A stretch of 64,000 nucleotides of DNA, taken from contig JABJJW010000011.1 in the NCBI GenBank assembly GCA_018660685.1, positions 178,163-242,162 of the forward strand, in the 5' to 3' direction. Made by a program: the position numbers and the translations under genes. The notes beneath the pieces are model-generated. The model ran no database searches. It was not told where the DNA came from and saw nothing but the letters and a program-made list of their open reading frames with translations. This DNA comes from Flavobacteriales bacterium. Its GTDB lineage: Bacteria; Bacteroidota; Bacteroidia; Flavobacteriales_G; Salibacteraceae. Below, one piece after another: positions 1-9,074 of this stretch; the first letter of the stretch is position 1; every line of letters starts with the position of its first letter.

Positions 1-570
1 ATGGTTACAAAAGGCCTCGACTTTGAAAATGTGTCCCTTGTGGGAGTTATGAATGCCGATGCTCTTTGGAATAGACCCGACTTTAGGGCATTCGAGAGGG
101 CGTTTCAGTTACTAACCCAGGTGTCGGGCAGAGCTGGGCGAAAAAGCAGTAGAGGTAAAGTGCTTATTCAGACTTACAACCCGGATCATCCAGTGCTGGA
201 GCGTGTTGTTAATCACGATTATCGTGGGATGTATGAGCATCAGGTTTCTGAAAGACAAATGTTTGACTATCCGCCATTTTCGCGCATCGTGAAGCTCACG
301 CTCATGCACAATGATGCGCGATTCAATCGCGCGGGAGCAGAGCATCTCAAAAACCTACTCAAAGCTGGATTAGGAAAACGAGTGTTGGGGCCAGAAGAAC
401 CTCCCATTGCGCGAATTCGCGGGAAGTACATCAGACAAATTTTCATCAAGCTGGAAAGTTCTATATCACTCTCGAAGTCGAAGAAATTTATTCAATCATG
501 TCTGGATAAAATGGACGGGCACGAGGAGTATCGAAAGATTCGCATTCAATTGGATGTAGATCCAAATTGA
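1..570 (+). CDS. priA: Primosomal helicase PriA, C-terminal part (5' end outside window)
   Basis: This is the last 189 residues of the replication-restart helicase PriA (N'), which loads the replisome at stalled forks. The visible part begins in the helicase core, where MVTKGLDF is the family's motif around the GTQM-KG-DF element, and runs through motif VI (QLLTQVSGRAGR, residues about 38-49). It then enters the C-terminal PriA domain, with the typical YPPF segment (about residues 91-94). Full-length PriA is about 730-830 residues, so roughly three quarters lie before base 1 and the apparent ATG at base 1 is an internal methionine. It converges on the pseudouridine synthase gene across a gap of about 95 bases in which I see no clear terminator. 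Confidence 0.93.
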   Translation: MVTKGLDFENVSLVGVMNADALWNRPDFRAFERAFQLLTQVSGRAGRKSSRGKVLIQTYNPDHPVLERVVNHDYRGMYEHQVSERQMFDYPPFSRIVKLTLMHNDARFNRAGAEHLKNLLKAGLGKRVLGPEEPPIARIRGKYIRQIFIKLESSISLSKSKKFIQSCLDKMDGHEEYRKIRIQLDVDPN

Positions 571-665
571 CCTTTGAGCTGGTATCTCCGAACAATCTCG
601 TTCCACCATAAGTCAGATTAAGGAAAATTGTTCAAGCCGAAGAAGTAGGGTAATGGCCGAGGAGG

Positions 666-1367
666 CTATGAATTCTCCGAACCTTCAAAAAATGCCCAAA
701 GTTTATCGTCAGGGCATGGAGCGGTAAGGTCGAGAGGCGTCTGTTTTACAGGATGCTCAAATTTCAATCTCCTAGCATGGAGTGAAATGCTACCATCTGG
801 ATTACTTCTAGCCGCTCCATATTTAAGATCTCCTTTAATGATGCATCCCATATTAGCCAATTGAGCCCTGATTTGATGATGCCGCCCAGTGTGGAGATCT
901 ATCTCAAGAAGGTGATAGCGGTCTGAGCCTTTCAAGTAGGTGTAACTCAAGCGCGCCTCTTTATGGCCTCCTTTCTCAACGTCAGAAACGAAAGATTTGT
1001 TCTTACTCTCATTTTTGATCAAGTAACCGACTAACTCAGCTTGAGACGCAGCTGGTTTGTTTTCCGTGATTGCCCAATACGTCTTATCAATCGTCTTTCG
1101 CCTGAACATATCGCTTAGTCGACTCAACGCTTTACTTGTCTTCGCGAAAATGATGGCACCTCCAACAGGGCGGTCGAGTCTGTGTGGGACACCTAGGAAT
1201 ACATTTCCAGGTTTATTATTTCGTTTTTTGATAAACGTTTTGAGAGACTCCGAGAGTGGAACATCTCCAGTCTTGTCTCCTTGAACGAGTTCGCCCGGGA
1301 GCTTGTTGACAATTATAAGATGGTTATCCTCGAAGAGAATACGATCGGCTAGTGGAATGGTTTTCAA
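666..1367 (-). CDS. RluA-family pseudouridine synthase
   Basis: A 233-residue enzyme of the RluA family, which isomerises uridine to pseudouridine in rRNA or tRNA. The catalytic motif HRLDRPVGG (about residues 62-70) carries the essential Asp in the HRLD signature, and the later HTGRHHQIR segment is the second conserved RluA motif. There is no N-terminal S4 RNA-binding domain, so it belongs to the short RluC/RluA-like type common in Bacteroidota; the exact target base cannot be assigned. The start codon is TTG and it follows the panB stop with no intervening base (TAA-TTG), so the two genes are almost certainly co-transcribed and translationally coupled. No alternative ATG fits the protein's normal N-terminus. 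Confidence 0.88.
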   Translation of the reverse strand: MKTIPLADRILFEDNHLIIVNKLPGELVQGDKTGDVPLSESLKTFIKKRNNKPGNVFLGVPHRLDRPVGGAIIFAKTSKALSRLSDMFRRKTIDKTYWAITENKPAASQAELVGYLIKNESKNKSFVSDVEKGGHKEARLSYTYLKGSDRYHLLEIDLHTGRHHQIRAQLANMGCIIKGDLKYGAARSNPDGSISLHARRLKFEHPVKQTPLDLTAPCPDDKLWAFFEGSENS

Positions 1368-2207
1368 TTAGTACTGTTCCTTTTCGTTTGGGAAGTCGCC
1401 AGTTTTTACGTCTTCAATGTAATTGCCGATAGCACCAGTTACTACTTCATGTAAATCTGCATATCGTCTCAGGAATCGAGGTGAAAACTCCTTGTTAATC
1501 CCAAGCATGTCATGAAGAACGAGAACCTGACCATCGACACCACCACCAGCTCCAATTCCGATGACGGGAATTGAAACGGCTTTCGCCACTTCCTCAGCAA
1601 GAACTGCAGGAATTTTTTCGAGGACCAAGGCAAACACACCCGTTTCTTCTAAAATCTTGGCGTCCTCAATTAATCTAGCCGATTCTTCTTCCTCGCGGGC
1701 TCTGACAGCGTAGGTTCCGAACTTGTAGATGCTCTGAGGGGTGAGTCCAAGATGACCCATGACCGGTATGCCTGCCATGAGTATGCGATCAACGGAATCT
1801 TTGACCTCTCTGCCGCCTTCAAGTTTAACAGCATGGGCTCCGGCTTCTTTCATTATTCGAATGGAAGATGATAGTGCTTTTTTTGAATTTCCTTGGTAGC
1901 TTCCGAACGGAAGATCCACCACCACGAGGGCTCGGTCGATTGCGCGAATGACCGATGCAGCGTGATATATCATCTGGTCGAGGGTGATGGGTAAAGTAGT
2001 TTCATGACCAGCCATGACGTTCGAGGCGGAATCACCAACTAGAATCACGTCAACTCCGGCGAAATCAACAAGCTGTGCAAGGCTGAAATCATATGCCGTA
2101 AGCATGCTTATTTTTTCGCCATTTTGCTTCATCTGAAGCAAGACGTTTGTGGTGACCTTTTTAGCTGTTGAACCGATTGGAGAGAGCTTTTGCGTTACTG
2201 TACTCAT
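1368..2207 (-). CDS. panB: 3-methyl-2-oxobutanoate hydroxymethyltransferase
   Basis: PanB transfers a hydroxymethyl group from 5,10-methylenetetrahydrofolate to 2-oxoisovalerate, giving ketopantoate, the first committed step of pantothenate and CoA synthesis. The 279-residue length is usual for the family. Visible hallmarks are [11 protein letters not shown] near residue 36, the metal-binding [20 protein letters not shown] block, the KLEGG motif, GHLGLTPQS and [15 protein letters not shown]. The start is a clear ATG at 2207. It heads an operon with the pseudouridine synthase gene downstream, and faces the lipoprotein gene at 2307 across a short divergent promoter region. Confidence 0.97.
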   Translation of the reverse strand: MSTVTQKLSPIGSTAKKVTTNVLLQMKQNGEKISMLTAYDFSLAQLVDFAGVDVILVGDSASNVMAGHETTLPITLDQMIYHAASVIRAIDRALVVVDLPFGSYQGNSKKALSSSIRIMKEAGAHAVKLEGGREVKDSVDRILMAGIPVMGHLGLTPQSIYKFGTYAVRAREEEESARLIEDAKILEETGVFALVLEKIPAVLAEEVAKAVSIPVIGIGAGGGVDGQVLVLHDMLGINKEFSPRFLRRYADLHEVVTGAIGNYIEDVKTGDFPNEKEQY

Positions 2208-2277
2208 ATTATATAACCGTTAGTGGATTAAAACCGACCGAATGTCAATTCTTGTCTTATCGCGTCTTAATGGAGTG

Positions 2278-2285
2278 TACTTTTG
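2278..2285 (+). promoter_or_regulatory. Putative -7 promoter element (TACTTTTG)
   Basis: TACTTTTG matches the Bacteroidota -7 consensus TAnnTTTG and lies 21 bases before the ATG at 2307, giving a short leader. A TTG upstream is about 23 bases away, longer than ideal for the -33 box, so the call rests mainly on the -7 match. Confidence 0.45.
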
Positions 2286-2306
2286 AGCGCTTCAACACAA
2301 ACGTAC

Positions 2307-3536
2307 ATGAATTTTATGTCTCGCGTATCTTCGATTTTGTTGTTATTTCTGGGAGCTGTCACCATGTTTAGCGGTTGTGAAACTGACATTGACATTATAG
2401 CACCTAAGAGGGATATGACGATAATTTATGGATTGTTGGAGGCCAACAAGGATCGTCAGTTTATTAGAATCAACAAGGCGTTCGTTGGAGAGGAGTCTGC
2501 GACAGTATTAGCAGGTATTTCTGGCGTGAATGAATACACTGAAAATGAGCTTAGCGCTCGTATTGTGGAAATCAACCCAAGTGGCGCAGAGACTGGTAAA
2601 GTCTGGCAATTGAAATCCATGTATCTTGATACGAAGGATACAGGGATTTTTGCGAGTGATAGCAACAAAGTCTACTACTTTGATACCCCATTAGAAGGAT
2701 CTGGTGTTAATCCGCTAAACCCTGAGAAGTATTACCAACTCATCTGTGTTGTGGATATCGACGGTGAGGATGTGAAAACTGTGACGGCTACTACAGCCGT
2801 TCTTGGAAACACCGCATCAAGTGGAGGTTTGGCAGCAATCACTTTGTTGAAGCCAAATCTCGTTGGAGCAAGTTCAGATCCAACACAGGCAGATAGAGCG
2901 GAAGTCGACTTCCTTGGTGCTGGAGACTATAGAACATCTCAAGAAGTCACATGGAGCAAAGCCAAAGGCGGCGTTGCGTACAACTCTTATTATCGTTTCT
3001 ATTACAAAGACGTGGATACAATTTCTGGAGCGGTGCGAAAAGACAGCATGATTTTCACCGTTGGTTCTCGACGAGTGGATAATCCCGATAATCCAGGTTC
3101 TGTATCATTCGTCATGAGCCCAAAAGAATTTTTTATTGCTATCGACAGAGATGTTCCGGACTATGATTTCGGCAATGAGTCATTCAAAAGAATTGCGAGT
3201 GATACACTCCAATATTTTCTGGAGGTGGCTGACAACAATCTAGCAACGTATATGGAGGTGAATCAGCCTAAGACGGAAATCATCCAAGAGCAGCCAGAAT
3301 ATACCAATGTTGAAAATGGCATAGGGCTTTTTGCAAGCCGATACATCACTTCGACCCGTACTTCTAAGCAAGATGCATTCAAAAGCGGTAGAGTCTTTAA
3401 AGGTCAAACTTTAGAAGAACTACTCTATTCGAATCAAGTTGTTTCAAGTGGCGATGATGATGAGAAGTATTACACTGTGAACAAAGGATTCACTCGTCCA
3501 GGACGGTGCAACGACGCACTTCAGACATGTAAGTAA
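2307..3536 (+). CDS. DUF4249-like surface lipoprotein
   Basis: A predicted outer-membrane lipoprotein of about 409 residues. The N-terminus has a hydrophobic segment ending in a lipobox (MFSGC), and the mature protein begins CETDIDIIAP. The following beta-rich region (YGLLEANKDRQFIRINKAF, then a long stretch with LNPEKYYQL and TATTAV) resembles the DUF4249 group of Bacteroidota lipoproteins, often found with TonB-dependent receptors; none is adjacent here. I chose ATG 2307 (another ATG at 2316) over an in-frame TTG at 2283, because 2283 overlaps the likely -7 element and would give a long polar stretch before the signal peptide. Function is unknown; a structural or ligand-handling role at the cell surface is only inference. 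Confidence 0.75.
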   Translation: MNFMSRVSSILLLFLGAVTMFSGCETDIDIIAPKRDMTIIYGLLEANKDRQFIRINKAFVGEESATVLAGISGVNEYTENELSARIVEINPSGAETGKVWQLKSMYLDTKDTGIFASDSNKVYYFDTPLEGSGVNPLNPEKYYQLICVVDIDGEDVKTVTATTAVLGNTASSGGLAAITLLKPNLVGASSDPTQADRAEVDFLGAGDYRTSQEVTWSKAKGGVAYNSYYRFYYKDVDTISGAVRKDSMIFTVGSRRVDNPDNPGSVSFVMSPKEFFIAIDRDVPDYDFGNESFKRIASDTLQYFLEVADNNLATYMEVNQPKTEIIQEQPEYTNVENGIGLFASRYITSTRTSKQDAFKSGRVFKGQTLEELLYSNQVVSSGDDDEKYYTVNKGFTRPGRCNDALQTCK

Positions 3537-3544
3537 TGTCATGT

Positions 3545-3561
3545 TGTCACTTTCGGTGACA
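3545..3561 (+). terminator. Short hairpin after lipoprotein gene
   Basis: TGTCAC-TTTCG-GTGACA is a perfect 6-base-pair hairpin nine bases after the lipoprotein stop codon. It lacks a proper T-tract (only a loose T-rich stretch further on), so it is a weak terminator or an RNA 3'-end stabiliser upstream of dnaK. Confidence 0.35.
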
Positions 3562-3671
3562 GCCTATCCCTTCTAGTTTTTATGAAATTCTGACAAAGCT
3601 GCATTCATTGCTAGCTGGATTTCCCATGGCATATGGTTTGACTAAAGAGAGCCAAATGAAAATTAGAACAC

Positions 3672-5570
3672 ATGGGTAAGATCATAGGTATCGACTTGGG
3701 AACCACGAACAGCTGTGTTGCCGTAATGGAAGGTAGCGAACCAGTGGTAATCCCGAATAGTGAAGGCAAAAGAACCACGCCTTCAGTAGTAGGATTTACA
3801 GAAGGAGGGGAAAGAAAGGTTGGAGATCCTGCAAAGCGACAATCGATCACCAACCCTACTAAAACAGTATATAGTATTAAGCGTTTCATGGGCCACAGCT
3901 TTAAAGAGGTGAGCACAGAGGTAAAGCGTGTTCCTTATGAAGTAGTAAAAGGAGAAAACGACACACCAAGAGTAAAAATTGACGATCGTCTGTATTCTCC
4001 ACAAGAGATTTCAGCAATGGTTCTTCAAAAAATGAAGAAGACTGCAGAAGACTATCTCGGATCTGAGGTGTCAGAAGCTGTAATTACAGTTCCTGCTTAC
4101 TTCAATGACTCACAGAGACAAGCTACGAAGGAGGCTGGAGAGGTTGCAGGGTTAAAGGTTAGAAGAATCATTAACGAACCTACAGCTGCAGCATTAGCAT
4201 ACGGTCTTGACAAGAAAGGACAAGACATGAAGATTGTGGTCTTTGACTGCGGAGGAGGAACACACGATGTTTCTATCTTGGAATTGGGCGAAGGTGTTTT
4301 CGAAGTGAAGGCTACAGATGGAGACACTCACCTTGGAGGTGATGATTTCGACCAAGTAATCATTGATTGGTTGGTTGCAGAATTCAAAAGTGACGAAGGC
4401 GCTGATTTGAGCAAAGATCCAATGGCTCTTCAACGATTGAAGGAAGGAGCAGAAAAAGCAAAAATTGAATTATCAAGTTCTACGTCTACAGAAATCAACT
4501 TGCCATACATTATGCCAGTTGATGGAGTGCCGAAGCACCTTGTTAGAACACTTTCGCGTGCGAAATTCGAACAGCTTTCAGATTCATTGATTCAAAGAAC
4601 GATTGAGCCTTGCAAGACTGCGTTGAAAAACTCAGGTCTTTCTCATGGAGAAATTGACGAAGTAATACTCGTTGGAGGATCTACTAGAATTCCTGCGATT
4701 CAGGATGCCGTGAAGAAATTCTTCGGTAAAGAACCTAGCAAGGGAGTTAATCCTGACGAGGTAGTGGCTATTGGAGCTGCGATCCAGGGTGGAGTTTTGA
4801 GTGGTGACGTGAAAGACGTTCTACTTCTTGATGTGACTCCACTTTCTTTAGGAATTGAGACCATGGGTGGTGTGTTTACTAGACTCATTGAATCAAATAC
4901 CACCATACCAACGAAGAAGTCAGAGACATTCTCGACGGCAGCTGATAATCAACCGACGGTTGAGATTCACGTGTTGCAAGGAGAACGCCCAATGGCGAAA
5001 GACAACCGAACAATTGGTCGATTCCACCTTGATGGTATTCCACCATCACCTCGAGGAGTTCCACAAATTGAAGTGACGTTTGACATTGATGCGAACGGTA
5101 TTCTGAATGTTGGAGCTAAGGATAAAGCTACCGGTAAGGAGCAAACTATTCGAATTGAAGCGTCCTCAGGACTGAGTGATGAGGAAATCGAAAAAATGAA
5201 GAAAGAAGCGGAAGCGAATGCTGAAGCGGATAAGAATGCGAAGGAAACAGTTGATAAGTTGAATGCAGCTGACAACATGATTTTCCAAACTGAAAAGCAA
5301 CTAACTGAATTTGGGGACAAGCTTCCTGAAGACAAGAAGAAGCCTATCGATGAGGCATTGGTAGAATTAAGGGCGGCTCACGAGAGTAAAGAGCTCGAAG
5401 CCATCGACGCAGCAATGGAGAAACTGAATACAGTTTTCCAAGCGGCTTCACAGGAAATGTACCAAGCATCTGAAGAGGCTGGTGCAAATGGCCAGGAGGC
5501 ACCGACTGAAGGAGGTAATGAAGAGGTCACCGACGTCGATTTCGAAGAAGTTGAAGAAGAGGAGAAGTAG
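3672..5570 (+). CDS. dnaK: Chaperone protein DnaK (Hsp70)
   Basis: A full-length cytosolic Hsp70 of 632 residues that folds and protects proteins in ATP-driven cycles with DnaJ and GrpE (neither encoded nearby). The N-terminal ATPase domain begins with [18 protein letters not shown]; the second phosphate motif reads [16 protein letters not shown], where His replaces the Phe of the E. coli protein, as is usual in Flavobacteriales; a further ATPase signature is [14 protein letters not shown]. The [11 protein letters not shown] linker leads to the substrate-binding domain, followed by the helical lid and an acidic EEVEEEEK tail. Start ATG 3672 matches all homologues. The gene is monocistronic, ending in a strong terminator. 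I could not find a convincing heat-shock operator in the 135 bases upstream. Confidence 0.98.
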   Translation: MGKIIGIDLGTTNSCVAVMEGSEPVVIPNSEGKRTTPSVVGFTEGGERKVGDPAKRQSITNPTKTVYSIKRFMGHSFKEVSTEVKRVPYEVVKGENDTPRVKIDDRLYSPQEISAMVLQKMKKTAEDYLGSEVSEAVITVPAYFNDSQRQATKEAGEVAGLKVRRIINEPTAAALAYGLDKKGQDMKIVVFDCGGGTHDVSILELGEGVFEVKATDGDTHLGGDDFDQVIIDWLVAEFKSDEGADLSKDPMALQRLKEGAEKAKIELSSSTSTEINLPYIMPVDGVPKHLVRTLSRAKFEQLSDSLIQRTIEPCKTALKNSGLSHGEIDEVILVGGSTRIPAIQDAVKKFFGKEPSKGVNPDEVVAIGAAIQGGVLSGDVKDVLLLDVTPLSLGIETMGGVFTRLIESNTTIPTKKSETFSTAADNQPTVEIHVLQGERPMAKDNRTIGRFHLDGIPPSPRGVPQIEVTFDIDANGILNVGAKDKATGKEQTIRIEASSGLSDEEIEKMKKEAEANAEADKNAKETVDKLNAADNMIFQTEKQLTEFGDKLPEDKKKPIDEALVELRAAHESKELEAIDAAMEKLNTVFQAASQEMYQASEEAGANGQEAPTEGGNEEVTDVDFEEVEEEEK

Positions 5571-5591
5571 TGATTCTTAAAAATTGATTGG

Positions 5592-5621
5592 AAAGGGGCT
5601 GATTTATCGGCCCCTTTTTTT
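5592..5621 (+). terminator. Rho-independent terminator of dnaK
   Basis: AAAGGGGC stem, ten-base loop, then GCCCC followed by seven T residues, directly downstream of the dnaK stop codon. Stem and T-tract are both strong. Confidence 0.88.
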
Positions 5622-5668
5622 GTTTCATACAGTCAGTTGAAAGGAATGCACGTTTATTTGCATTCGCA

Positions 5669-7906
5669 ATGAATACGCGCGTCGCACGCATCGGTCTTTT
5701 AATCATTGGTCTAATCACAATTGGAGCGGCGCTGAGCCTACTAAATCTTCGATTTGATTATGAGTTTGAGAACTTCTTTCCAAGTGAAGATCAGTCGCTG
5801 GATTTCTACTACGAGTACAAAGACAAGTTCTCGACTGACGTCGATTTCGTTCTCGTAGCACTCAAAAACGACAAAGGCGTTTTCGAGGAGGATTTCCTTC
5901 AGTCAGCTCATGCCATGCGAGATGAGTTGATCACCGTAAAAAAGGTGGAGCGAATTATCTCGCCATTTGATGCTCAAGATTTTGTTCTAGGGCCATTTGG
6001 GCCTATTGCCATCCCTCTTCTTCACCCAAATGAATCTGAACGCTACAGGCAAGACAGCATCCGGATATATTCAAATCAAAAGCACGTTGGAAGCCTCTTT
6101 TCCAACGACGCAAAAAGCATTTCTATCCTCATAGAAATTGAGCCGAACTTATCGAAGATTCAAACTGACACAATCTACAATGATTTGAAAGTGATTTTCG
6201 ACCGGTATCAATTTGACGAGATGCACTTGGCTGGAAAAGTGATAGGGCAGGCTTATTACATAGATCAGATTAAATCTGAGTTTTCCTTCTTTTTCCTTCT
6301 TGGTGTCTTGCTCATCGTCAGTGTTTTAGCATTAGTTTATCGTTCTGTTTGGGGGGTTGTCGTCCCGTTACTAATTGTCTTATTGGCTGTTGTTTGGCTT
6401 TTAGGGTTTATGGGGTTGGCTGGGAAGCCGATTGATATCATGACAACGCTTTTACCTCTGGTGATTTTCGTTGTTGGAATAAGCGATGTCATTCATGTAT
6501 TGAGCCGCTACTTCGAGGAGATTCGGAACGGTCACCCAAAGATGAAGGCGATTAAAATTGCTTATCGGCAGGTGGGTATTGCCACCTTTCTCACTTCAGT
6601 TACAACAGCTATTGGTTTTCTCACATTGGTTACCTCCAATATAGATCCAGTAAAAGAGCTAGGTCTCTATGCAGCATCCGGAGTTTTTATGGCGTTCATT
6701 CTAGCGTTTAGCCTTCTTCCAGCGATATTGGTGCTGAGGCCGGTTCCACGATTGGCCTTTCGTGAGCTTTCATCCCTGTTTTGGAACAAGCTCGTTCAAA
6801 GATTATTTCTTGTGTCTATGCGTAATAGACGTGCAGTCATTTTCACATCTGTTTTGGTCGCTGTTGGTTCTATCTATGGAATTTCTCAGGTCTCCATTGA
6901 TAATTATCTAATGGAAGACATGGGAAAGGACGATCCTCATCGTCACAGTTTCGAATATTTTGAAAACAATTTTGCCGGTGTCCGCCCTTTTGAAATGATG
7001 ATTGAAGCTGTCGATTCAAGCGCCACGATCTTTTCATGGGAGTCCGTACAAGAGATGCTTCGAATGGAGTCATACCTCAAAAAGGAATACGAAGTCGGGT
7101 TTTTACTTTCGCCACTTACAATTCTTAGAACTACGAATCAGGCATTGAACGGAGGAGTGGATCAAGCATACAAAGTGCCTGAGAGCCCGGATGAGCTAGA
7201 AAGGACAATGAACATCGTCAGACGCTTTGAGAAGAGACCTGAGTTCGCTGTGCTTGTTGCAGAAAAGGGGAGACAAGGGCGATTCAGTGGTAAGCTGGTT
7301 GATGTTGGAGGTCAACGAATTGCCGAAAAGAACCTCGAACTTGATAATTACTTCAATGAGATGCCACTCAATGATATTCGCTACCAGCAAACTGGAATGG
7401 CTCTTCTCATTGATTCCAACAACAAAACCTTGAGTCTGAATATGATGAGTGGGTTGATCATTGCCATTCTTGTGGTCGCGGTTATTGTTCTAATCATGTT
7501 CAGGTCTTGGCGCATAGCGCTGATATCATTGGTTCCGAACATACTTCCGCTAATGGTAATTGGTGGCGTAATGGGACTCACTGGGATTGATCTCAAAGTC
7601 TCTACTTCCATCATTTTTGGAATAGCGTTTGGAATTTCTGTTGATGATTCAATTCATTACCTGAGTAAATACCGAATGGAATTGAAGAAAGGCCGAAAGC
7701 CTCTCTGGGCTCTTCGCAGAACCAGCCTGTCCACTGGCAAGGCAATTATCCTAACTAGTCTGATTCTGTGCTCTGGATTTTTAGCCTTGGCAACTTCTGA
7801 TTTTACGAGTACATTCTACGTTGGGGTTTTGATCAGCGTGACTCTTTTGGTGGCAGTGCTTACCGACCTTCTCTTACTGCCTATATTGCTGTTGAAAAAG
7901 CCTTAG
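5669..7906 (+). CDS. RND/MMPL-family transporter
   Basis: A 745-residue inner-membrane protein of the RND superfamily (MMPL/hydrophobe exporter branch). It has the duplicated layout of the family: a first transmembrane helix (residues about 5-25), a large periplasmic domain, a membrane block around residues 205-360 containing GISDVIHVLSRYFEE, a second periplasmic domain, and a second block near 590-745 containing the matching GISVDDSIHYLSKYRME. The paired Asp-containing segments in these helices are typical of proton-coupled members. Related proteins export lipids or other hydrophobic molecules; the substrate here is unknown. No periplasmic adaptor or TolC gene is next to it, which argues against a tripartite drug pump. 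Start ATG 5669 gives a normal short N-terminus. Confidence 0.87.
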   Translation: MNTRVARIGLLIIGLITIGAALSLLNLRFDYEFENFFPSEDQSLDFYYEYKDKFSTDVDFVLVALKNDKGVFEEDFLQSAHAMRDELITVKKVERIISPFDAQDFVLGPFGPIAIPLLHPNESERYRQDSIRIYSNQKHVGSLFSNDAKSISILIEIEPNLSKIQTDTIYNDLKVIFDRYQFDEMHLAGKVIGQAYYIDQIKSEFSFFFLLGVLLIVSVLALVYRSVWGVVVPLLIVLLAVVWLLGFMGLAGKPIDIMTTLLPLVIFVVGISDVIHVLSRYFEEIRNGHPKMKAIKIAYRQVGIATFLTSVTTAIGFLTLVTSNIDPVKELGLYAASGVFMAFILAFSLLPAILVLRPVPRLAFRELSSLFWNKLVQRLFLVSMRNRRAVIFTSVLVAVGSIYGISQVSIDNYLMEDMGKDDPHRHSFEYFENNFAGVRPFEMMIEAVDSSATIFSWESVQEMLRMESYLKKEYEVGFLLSPLTILRTTNQALNGGVDQAYKVPESPDELERTMNIVRRFEKRPEFAVLVAEKGRQGRFSGKLVDVGGQRIAEKNLELDNYFNEMPLNDIRYQQTGMALLIDSNNKTLSLNMMSGLIIAILVVAVIVLIMFRSWRIALISLVPNILPLMVIGGVMGLTGIDLKVSTSIIFGIAFGISVDDSIHYLSKYRMELKKGRKPLWALRRTSLSTGKAIILTSLILCSGFLALATSDFTSTFYVGVLISVTLLVAVLTDLLLLPILLLKKP

Positions 7907-7952
7907 AATGTGTGGTTAGGTAGTTATTAACACGGAACCCTGATAAAATGAA

Positions 7953-7984
7953 TTGGAAATAAATTCGAAGACTTATTACATTGC
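7953..7984 (+). promoter_or_regulatory. Putative promoter, small lipoprotein gene
   Basis: TTG, 21-base spacer, then TACATTGC, one base short of the TAnnTTTGC consensus. Its position makes an in-frame TTG start at 7981 impossible and supports translation from ATG 8008 or 8014. Confidence 0.45.
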
Positions 7985-8007
7985 ACTCGGAAACACTTTC
8001 TAAAACC

Positions 8008-8466
8008 ATGAACATGAAAAAAACAATTCTACTATCGCTAGCGTTTGGAGCACTGCTTGTCAGTAGCTGTACTTCAGTTAATCGATCCATGCGTGAGCCA
8101 ATGACAACTGTTAGACTTGAGAGAGCCGATTTTGATCTTTCTTCACAGGTAACTGCTTCTGCACAAGCTACTTACATTTTCGGGCTGGACTTTTCAAGAC
8201 TTTTCAAAAAAGAATCTGGAGGAGTTGACAAGGATGAGATTAGCATGTCAATCGATTATGGATCTAGCTTTAGTATCCCAGTTATCGGAAACTTTGTTGT
8301 TGATCCAACTGCTAGCTATGCGCTTTTTAACTTAATGAGTGAGAACGAAGGTTACGATGTTGTCTTTTACCCTCAGTACAATACAAGAACAGTAATGCCA
8401 ATTGGTATCCCAATTTTCAAAACGACCACTGTAGAAGTAACTGCTCGCCTTGGTAAGTTCAAGTAA
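8008..8466 (+). CDS. Small lipoprotein of unknown function
   Basis: A 152-residue predicted lipoprotein with a classical signal MKKTILLSLAFGALL and lipobox VSSC. The mature part shows TTVRLERADFDLSSQVTASA and a C-terminal stretch (EGYDVVFYPQYNTRT) that recalls small Bacteroidota lipoproteins sometimes grouped as DUF6567, but I cannot confirm that family. Two ATGs (8008, 8014) are possible; 8014 gives the tidiest signal peptide. It is flanked by its own promoter and terminator, so it is a separate transcription unit. No enzymatic residues are apparent. Confidence 0.72.
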   Translation: MNMKKTILLSLAFGALLVSSCTSVNRSMREPMTTVRLERADFDLSSQVTASAQATYIFGLDFSRLFKKESGGVDKDEISMSIDYGSSFSIPVIGNFVVDPTASYALFNLMSENEGYDVVFYPQYNTRTVMPIGIPIFKTTTVEVTARLGKFK

Positions 8467-8490
8467 TTACGACTTACAATATTGATATTC

Positions 8491-8523
8491 AATCCCTTCC
8501 GCTGTTCGGAGGGGATTTTTTTT
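8491..8523 (+). terminator. Rho-independent terminator
   Basis: AATCCCTTCCG / CGGAGGGGATT stem (one G-T pair) with a three-base CTG/T loop, then eight T residues, 24 bases past the small lipoprotein stop. Confidence 0.85.
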
Positions 8524-8554
8524 GCAAATGATCGTAAATTGTTGGGGGAGCACC

Positions 8555-8584
8555 TTGTAAAATCAGGTCTAAGCATTAAATTGC
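8555..8584 (+). promoter_or_regulatory. Putative promoter of TM2 gene
   Basis: TTG, 19-base spacer, TAAATTGC. The -7 element deviates from TAnnTTTG in the same way as the preceding gene's, which suggests a local variant. The start codon follows 28 bases later. Confidence 0.42.
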
Positions 8585-8612
8585 GGACACATAATTAAAT
8601 TTAATTACAACT

Positions 8613-9008
8613 ATGAAAAGACTATTCCTATCGTGCCTTTTGGCATTGGGTGTTCTCGGAGGATTCGCTAACAGCTATAAGCTGGACGAAGCGGCTATCG
8701 AGAATGCGTTCGCTGCATCTGAGGATATTACTTGGACTGCTCAAGACCTAAACATCAATTCAAGCGCTGCAAGCTTTGCTGATCAATCTACGGGAGGATT
8801 TCTTTTGAGATCATTTTTCTGCGGATTCATTGCATTGCACAGAAGTTATATGGGAACTGGCGGTAAGACTCTATGGTATTACTACCTATGTATCCCTGTG
8901 CTTGGCGGAGTCGCCAACTTAGTTGACTTCTGCGGTGTTCTTTTCAAAGGAGATGAATTCATGGCGAAGTATAAGGACAATCCTAAATTCTTGGTTTGGA
9001 CTGACTAA
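8613..9008 (+). CDS. TM2-domain membrane protein with signal peptide
   Basis: A 131-residue protein with a signal peptide (MKRLFLSCLLALGVLGGFA) and a mature region ending in a TM2-type module: FFCGFIALHRSYMG, a short polar turn, then a second helix around VLGGVANLVDFCGVLF. TM2 modules are two-helix membrane units of unknown biochemical role, and this signal-peptide-plus-TM2 form is common in Flavobacteriia. It sits between its own promoter and a strong terminator, so it is expressed alone. Function cannot be inferred from context. Confidence 0.78.
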   Translation: MKRLFLSCLLALGVLGGFANSYKLDEAAIENAFAASEDITWTAQDLNINSSAASFADQSTGGFLLRSFFCGFIALHRSYMGTGGKTLWYYYLCIPVLGGVANLVDFCGVLFKGDEFMAKYKDNPKFLVWTD

Positions 9009-9028
9009 ATAGGTCACACCGAATATTG

Positions 9029-9073
9029 AATGCTCCGCATTCCGATAGCCATCGGAAGTGGGGCATTTTTTTT
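9029..9073 (+). terminator. Rho-independent terminator after TM2 gene
   Basis: Long imperfect stem (AATGCTCCGCATTCCGAT paired with ATCGGAAGTGGGGCATT) closed by AGC and followed by eight T residues. It ends one base before the convergent gene's stop codon; no U-tract exists for the minus direction. Confidence 0.82.
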
Positions 9074-9074
9074 A

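Noticed and set aside
3562..3671. Possible heat-shock operator or CIRCE element upstream of dnaK
   Set aside because: No CIRCE-like inverted repeat and no clean TAnnTTTG box; TATGGTTTG has one base too many.
4240..4270. His instead of Phe in the DnaK phosphate-binding motif (GGGTHDVS)
   Set aside because: This form is normal in Flavobacteriales DnaK and is a lineage mark, not a defect.
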